Origin: Calditrichia bacterium
GTDB lineage: Bacteria > Calditrichota > Calditrichia > RBG-13-44-9
Direction of reading: 5' to 3'
NCBI GenBank assembly: GCA_026991005.1
Contig: JALXCH010000656.1
Span: forward strand, 1 to 9,840
Length of the DNA: 9,840 nt
Positions 6,601 through 9,840 of this stretch are shown here, in pieces (within the stretch, counting starts at the first letter, position 1; each line of letters begins with the position of its first letter). The notes below the pieces were generated by a model. It did no database searches. It saw only the letters and a list, made by a program, of their open reading frames with translations, and had not been told where the DNA came from. The position numbers were made by a program, and so were the translations under genes.

Positions 6601-6660
6601 CATTTCCCCCTGAGGGAGCTTGTTCTTTACGTTTTAAACATCCCCCACCTCCGGCGTTCT
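6601..6660. repeat. C-run/G-run intergenic repeat remnant
   Basis: CATTTCCCCCTGAGGGAG, a T/A-rich middle, then AACATCCCCCACCTCCGGCG. Paired C-runs with a small CCC-TGA-GGG dyad resemble common intergenic repeats with runs of C and G. It is short and decayed, and no gene is attached. Confidence 0.3.
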
Positions 6661-6894
6661 GTTTTTCAATGATGGTAAATAATTCGAAATTAATAATTTC
6701 TGTTTGATTTTCTGACCGATTCCTGCTCATATTCTACTACCATTAAGGCTTTGCTACATGGTTGATTTTTTAAATCTTAAACAGTGGAAATTCAATATGT
6801 TAATTTCCCTTAAACTCCCTGAATGAATACCTGACCCCGTTTTTTCAAAGAATGGAAAATTTTTGAATAAAATATTTCCTTGCCGAAGAAAACC

Positions 6895-6898
6895 GGAG
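6895..6898 (+). promoter_or_regulatory. Ribosome binding site of the mutase gene
   Basis: GGAG lies 8 nt before the ATG at 6907 and decides the start. The in-frame TTG at 6880 has no comparable site and would overlap this one. Confidence 0.7.
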
Positions 6899-6906
6899 AT
6901 GACACT

Positions 6907-8571
6907 ATGGCGCAGCAAGAAAAAAAACGAAATTCTCTGGAGCAGCAGAAGAAGGAATGGGAAGCAACGCTGGTGCACAAAGCAATTTCCCGCTTTCCGG
7001 AACGCAAAGAGGCATTTACGACCTCTTCCGATATTGTGGTAGATCGCTTGTACATCCCCGACCCGCGGTTCAATTACGAAAAGCAACTGGGTTTTCCCGG
7101 GCAATTTCCTTTTACCCGCGGGGTGCAACCCACCATGTATCGGGGTCGGTTCTGGACGATGCGCCAATATGCCGGATTTGCCACCGCGGAGGAATCCAAT
7201 CGCCGTTACCGGTATTTGCTGGAGAGTGGCGGCACCGGGCTTTCGGTCGCATTCGACCTGCCCACCCAGATTGGCTACGATTCGGATCATCCCATGGCAG
7301 AGGGAGAGGTGGGAAAGGTGGGAGTTGCCATCGATTCGCTGGAGGACATGGAAATTCTTTTTGCGGGCATCCCATTGGAAAAGGTCTCCACGTCCATGAC
7401 TATCAATGCCACGGCTAGTATTTTGCTGGCCATGTACATCGCCATCGCCAAAAAGCAGGGAGCGGATTTAAGCCAGCTCTCCGGCACCATTCAAAACGAT
7501 ATTCTGAAGGAATACATTGCCCGGGGTACCTACATCTTTCCCCCGGAGCCTTCCATGCGGCTGATTACGGACATTTTTAAGTACTGTCACGATTATCTGC
7601 CGCGCTGGAATACCATATCCATTAGCGGATACCATATCCGCGAGGCGGGCAGTACCGCGGTGCAGGAGGTAGCCTTCACCTTTGCCAATGCCATTGCGTA
7701 TGTGCAGGCCGCCATCGATGCCGGACTCAATGTGGATGAATTTGCCGGGCGGCTTTCGTTTTTTTTCAACGCCCACAACAATTTGTTCGAGGAGGTCGCC
7801 AAATTTCGGGCGGCGCGGCGCATGTGGGCACGCATCATGCGGGAACGCTTTGGCGCCCGGAATCCCCGCAGCCAGATGTTGCGCTTTCATACCCAGACGG
7901 CGGGCAGCACCCTTACTGCCCAGCAGCCGGACAATAACATTGTGCGTACCACCCTGCAGGCTTTGGCGGCAGTTCTGGGCGGCACCCAGTCCCTGCACAC
8001 CAACTCCCGGGATGAAGCGCTGAGCCTGCCCACCGAGGAATCGGCGCGCATTGCCCTCCGTACCCAGCAAATTATTGCCTACGAAAGCGGTGTCGCCGAT
8101 ACGGTGGATCCCCTGGCAGGCTCCTATTTTATAGAGAAACTGACAGACGAGATCGAAGAGCGCGCCAGCGAGTACATTCAGAAAATTGATGAAATGGGAG
8201 GCGCTGTAGAAGCGGTGAAAAATCACTTCTTCCAGAACGAAATTGCCCGCAGTGCTTACGAGTATCAGAAAAAAGTGGAGAGTGGGGAGCAGGTGATTGT
8301 GGGAGTGAATCGCTTTACCATTGAGGAGGAACCTCCCGAGAAAATTTTGCGGGTAGATGAGGCGGCTGCCGCACGCCAGGTGCAACGGGTCAAGGAGCTT
8401 CGCCAGCGTCGGGATAATGCTGCGGTGCAACGTGCCCTCCATCGCCTGAAAGAAGCCGCCCACACCTCCGAAAATCTGATGCCCTACATCATCGAGGCGG
8501 TGGAGCAGTACGCCACGGTGGGCGAAATATCCGATACCTTACGCGAGGTGTTTGGAGAATATCATGAATAA
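6907..8571 (+). CDS. Methylmalonyl-CoA mutase, large (catalytic) subunit
   Basis: Catalyses the B12-dependent swap between methylmalonyl-CoA and succinyl-CoA in propionate and branched-chain metabolism; cytoplasmic. The 554-aa product is the TIM-barrel substrate domain alone. It has RQYAGF (86-91), [17 protein letters not shown] (111-127), [10 protein letters not shown]...[13 protein letters not shown] (193-218), SGYHIREAG (240-248) and [14 protein letters not shown] (328-341). Y88, R206 and H243 line up with Y89, R207 and H244 of the Propionibacterium enzyme. Tyr and Arg at the first two sites fit methylmalonyl-CoA; isobutyryl-CoA mutases carry Phe and Gln there. There is no B12-binding DxHxxG domain, so a separate small subunit must be supplied from outside the window. 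Its end overlaps the next gene by 8 bp. The gene looks richer in G+C than the minus-strand genes. The family call is firm; mcmA1 would be the usual name for such subunits. Confidence 0.93.
   Translation: MAQQEKKRNSLEQQKKEWEATLVHKAISRFPERKEAFTTSSDIVVDRLYIPDPRFNYEKQLGFPGQFPFTRGVQPTMYRGRFWTMRQYAGFATAEESNRRYRYLLESGGTGLSVAFDLPTQIGYDSDHPMAEGEVGKVGVAIDSLEDMEILFAGIPLEKVSTSMTINATASILLAMYIAIAKKQGADLSQLSGTIQNDILKEYIARGTYIFPPEPSMRLITDIFKYCHDYLPRWNTISISGYHIREAGSTAVQEVAFTFANAIAYVQAAIDAGLNVDEFAGRLSFFFNAHNNLFEEVAKFRAARRMWARIMRERFGARNPRSQMLRFHTQTAGSTLTAQQPDNNIVRTTLQALAAVLGGTQSLHTNSRDEALSLPTEESARIALRTQQIIAYESGVADTVDPLAGSYFIEKLTDEIEERASEYIQKIDEMGGAVEAVKNHFFQNEIARSAYEYQKKVESGEQVIVGVNRFTIEEEPPEKILRVDEAAAARQVQRVKELRQRRDNAAVQRALHRLKEAAHTSENLMPYIIEAVEQYATVGEISDTLREVFGEYHE
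8554..8557 (+). promoter_or_regulatory. Ribosome binding site of the glycosidase gene
   Basis: GGAG inside the last codons of the mutase gene, 6 nt before the ATG at 8564. It supports this start and independent or coupled initiation despite the overlap. Confidence 0.65.
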
Positions 8572-9840
8572 ATTGAAGAAATGGGTGGCTTTACTGCGGC
8601 TCTTTTTTACGGGAGCAATGGCACTGCTCCTGCTGGGAAGCGCCTGTGGTAAAAAGGCACCCCGCAGTGGAACAATCCCTCTGACAAGCGGCTGGAAATT
8701 CACCACCGGCGACAGCCTCGTTTATGCGCAACCCGATTACGACGATTCCCGCTGGATGCCCATTCGGGTGGATGCTACCTGGAATAAACAGGGATATCCC
8801 AAATATCAGGGATTTGCCTGGTACCGTATTCGGGTCAGAATTCCTTCCCGGTTGCGAGAAGAGGCTGCGCTTCGGGATAGTCTGGTCTTTCACATGGGAT
8901 GCATCGATGATTTCGACCAGGTGTTTCTGAATGGGGAATTGATTGGGGAAAATCTGCGCCCCGTTCCTCCGGGAACCACCCCAACCGATGCCTTTAGCCG
9001 GTTAACCTACACATTGTGGGACAAGCCCCGCCGCTATGCGCTGGCTGTGTCCGATCCTCGCATCCATTGGGATGCAGAGAATGTGATTGCCGTACGGGTG
9101 TACGACTGGGGTGTCGCCGGGGGCATCTATTCCGGTGACCTGTATATTGCCATGGCCGATATTTCCGAGTATGTCTCCCTGAATACACACAGAACCGTGT
9201 TTCGGGAGGCAGGAAATTCTGTGGAGAAGGAGATCCAACTGCGGAACCGCTCCCGGAAGTACACTGCCCGGGGAGAATTGCTGGTAACGGTACGGGATAA
9301 TATTCAGGAAAAGACGGTGGTTCGGAAAACCTTTCCCTTTACGCTAAACGGTGGAGATAGTGCACGTTTTCGTGTCCAATTCCCCAAGCCGCATCAGTCC
9401 ACCACCCTCCATTACACGGTACATTTCCGGCAAAGCACCCGGCGTTTGCAAAAACAGGAAGGTTACCCCTACATCCTGACTCCACCTTCGCCGCCGGAAC
9501 CGCGCATCAATTATCCCCGGGTGTACGGTCAGCGGCCGGGACATCCGCTGCTGTTTCGCATTCCCGCCAGCGGCGAGCGCCCTCTCCATTTTACCGTGCG
9601 GGATTTACCCCCGGGACTTTCTCTGGATTCTCAGGGCATCATTCGCGGAACAGTACAGGAACCGGGAGCTTATCCCATTGTGGTAACGGTGGAAAATGCC
9701 TTTGGGAAGGATTCCTGTATTGTGGATCTGGTGATTGGAGATACCATTGCTCTTACTCCGCCCATGGGCTGGAATAGCTGGAATTGCTGGGGATTGAGTG
9801 TGAGCCAGGAGAAGATTCTGGCAGCGGCTCGCGCTTTTGT
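8564..9840 (+). CDS. Lipoprotein alpha-galactosidase-like GH27 enzyme, 3' truncated by window end
   Basis: Only the first 425 codons are present; the frame is open to the last base. The start has a basic N-terminus, a hydrophobic stretch, and LLGSACGKK with a candidate lipidated Cys at residue 28, so an outer-membrane or periplasmic lipoprotein is likely. Residues about 40-195 look like the jelly-roll sugar-binding domain seen at the front of GH2 enzymes: GWKF at 43-46, [23 protein letters not shown] at 118-128, and [11 protein letters not shown] beta-rich linker follows, then a putative Ig-like domain (about 328-393) with [29 protein letters not shown] starting at residue 398 is the classic opening of the GH27 alpha-galactosidase barrel. 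The catalytic Asp residues lie beyond the window, so activity and substrate are unconfirmed. It overlaps the mutase gene by 8 bp, in a different frame. Confidence 0.88.
   Translation, partial: MNKLKKWVALLRLFFTGAMALLLLGSACGKKAPRSGTIPLTSGWKFTTGDSLVYAQPDYDDSRWMPIRVDATWNKQGYPKYQGFAWYRIRVRIPSRLREEAALRDSLVFHMGCIDDFDQVFLNGELIGENLRPVPPGTTPTDAFSRLTYTLWDKPRRYALAVSDPRIHWDAENVIAVRVYDWGVAGGIYSGDLYIAMADISEYVSLNTHRTVFREAGNSVEKEIQLRNRSRKYTARGELLVTVRDNIQEKTVVRKTFPFTLNGGDSARFRVQFPKPHQSTTLHYTVHFRQSTRRLQKQEGYPYILTPPSPPEPRINYPRVYGQRPGHPLLFRIPASGERPLHFTVRDLPPGLSLDSQGIIRGTVQEPGAYPIVVTVENAFGKDSCIVDLVIGDTIALTPPMGWNSWNCWGLSVSQEKILAAARAF

Larger units (their letters stand above)
5347..6906. other. 1.56-kb gene-free spacer between divergent units
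   Basis: This spacer separates the minus-strand VanZ-like unit from the plus-strand mutase unit, so promoters for both should lie in it. I could not pick out a convincing promoter by eye: TAAAAT at 6868-6873 is a possible -10 for the mutase gene but has no good -35 partner. The spacer holds an inverted repeat (5353-5445), an ATGAAAA-rich tract (5513-5550), the tandem structured repeats (5651-6228) with decayed edges, a GCTGCG-type unit (6372-6423) and a C-run remnant (6601-6660). Open frames on the minus strand at 5510-5821, 5870-6127 and 6521-6730 look non-genic. Confidence 0.65.

Noticed and set aside
6521..6730. Minus-strand 69-aa open frame with a Gly run
   Set aside because: It reads through the C-run repeat remnant at 6601-6660; the Gly run comes from that repeat and there is no ribosome site or recognisable domain.
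7468..8463. Long minus-strand open frame of 331 codons opposite the mutase gene
   Set aside because: It lies wholly inside the well-supported mutase gene and its peptide has no recognisable domain; long antisense frames are common opposite G+C-rich genes.

Overview
The window has no rRNA, tRNA, CRISPR array or phage gene that I can recognise. Several traits point to a Gram-negative bacterium of the Bacteroidetes/Chlorobi/Calditrichota (FCB) type: lipoprotein signals, mostly weak or absent Shine-Dalgarno sites on the minus-strand genes, a separate B12-free methylmalonyl-CoA mutase large subunit, a surface-type glycoside hydrolase lipoprotein, and AT-rich gaps full of short dispersed repeats. 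This placement is an inference from style, not from a marker gene.

Layout. Positions 1-761 hold no convincing gene and are a mosaic of short repeats: GATTTG-rich stretches, GCTGCG/TTTGCG units ending in GCGGTTTT, and CACGAAT units. Positions 762-5346 carry four minus-strand genes, read right to left. The first is a large polytopic membrane protein built from three VanZ-like modules. It overlaps a TPR-repeat lipoprotein by 11 bp. After a 154-bp gap comes a small membrane-anchored protein of unknown function, whose stop codon overlaps the start of DNA polymerase IV (dinB) as TAATG. The first pair and the second pair look like two translationally coupled units.

Positions 5347-6906 are a 1.56-kb gene-free spacer. 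Its core is a tandem repeat with a period of exactly 306 bp (5651-5922 and 5957-6228), flanked by decayed partial copies. The right part of each unit carries three short hairpins in a row, and two substitutions between copies turn G-C pairs into G-U pairs, so folding is kept. Open frames on its minus strand look like by-products.

Positions 6907-9840 hold a plus-strand pair: a methylmalonyl-CoA mutase large (catalytic) subunit, and a lipoprotein with a galactose-binding-like jelly roll, an Ig-like domain and the first residues of a GH27 alpha-galactosidase domain, cut by the window end. They overlap by 8 bp and each has a good GGAG ribosome site. The two enzymes have no obvious shared pathway.

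I see no clearly new defence or mobile system. The best candidates for something undescribed are the triple-VanZ/TPR lipoprotein pair, the structured tandem repeat, and the unknown membrane protein coupled to dinB.
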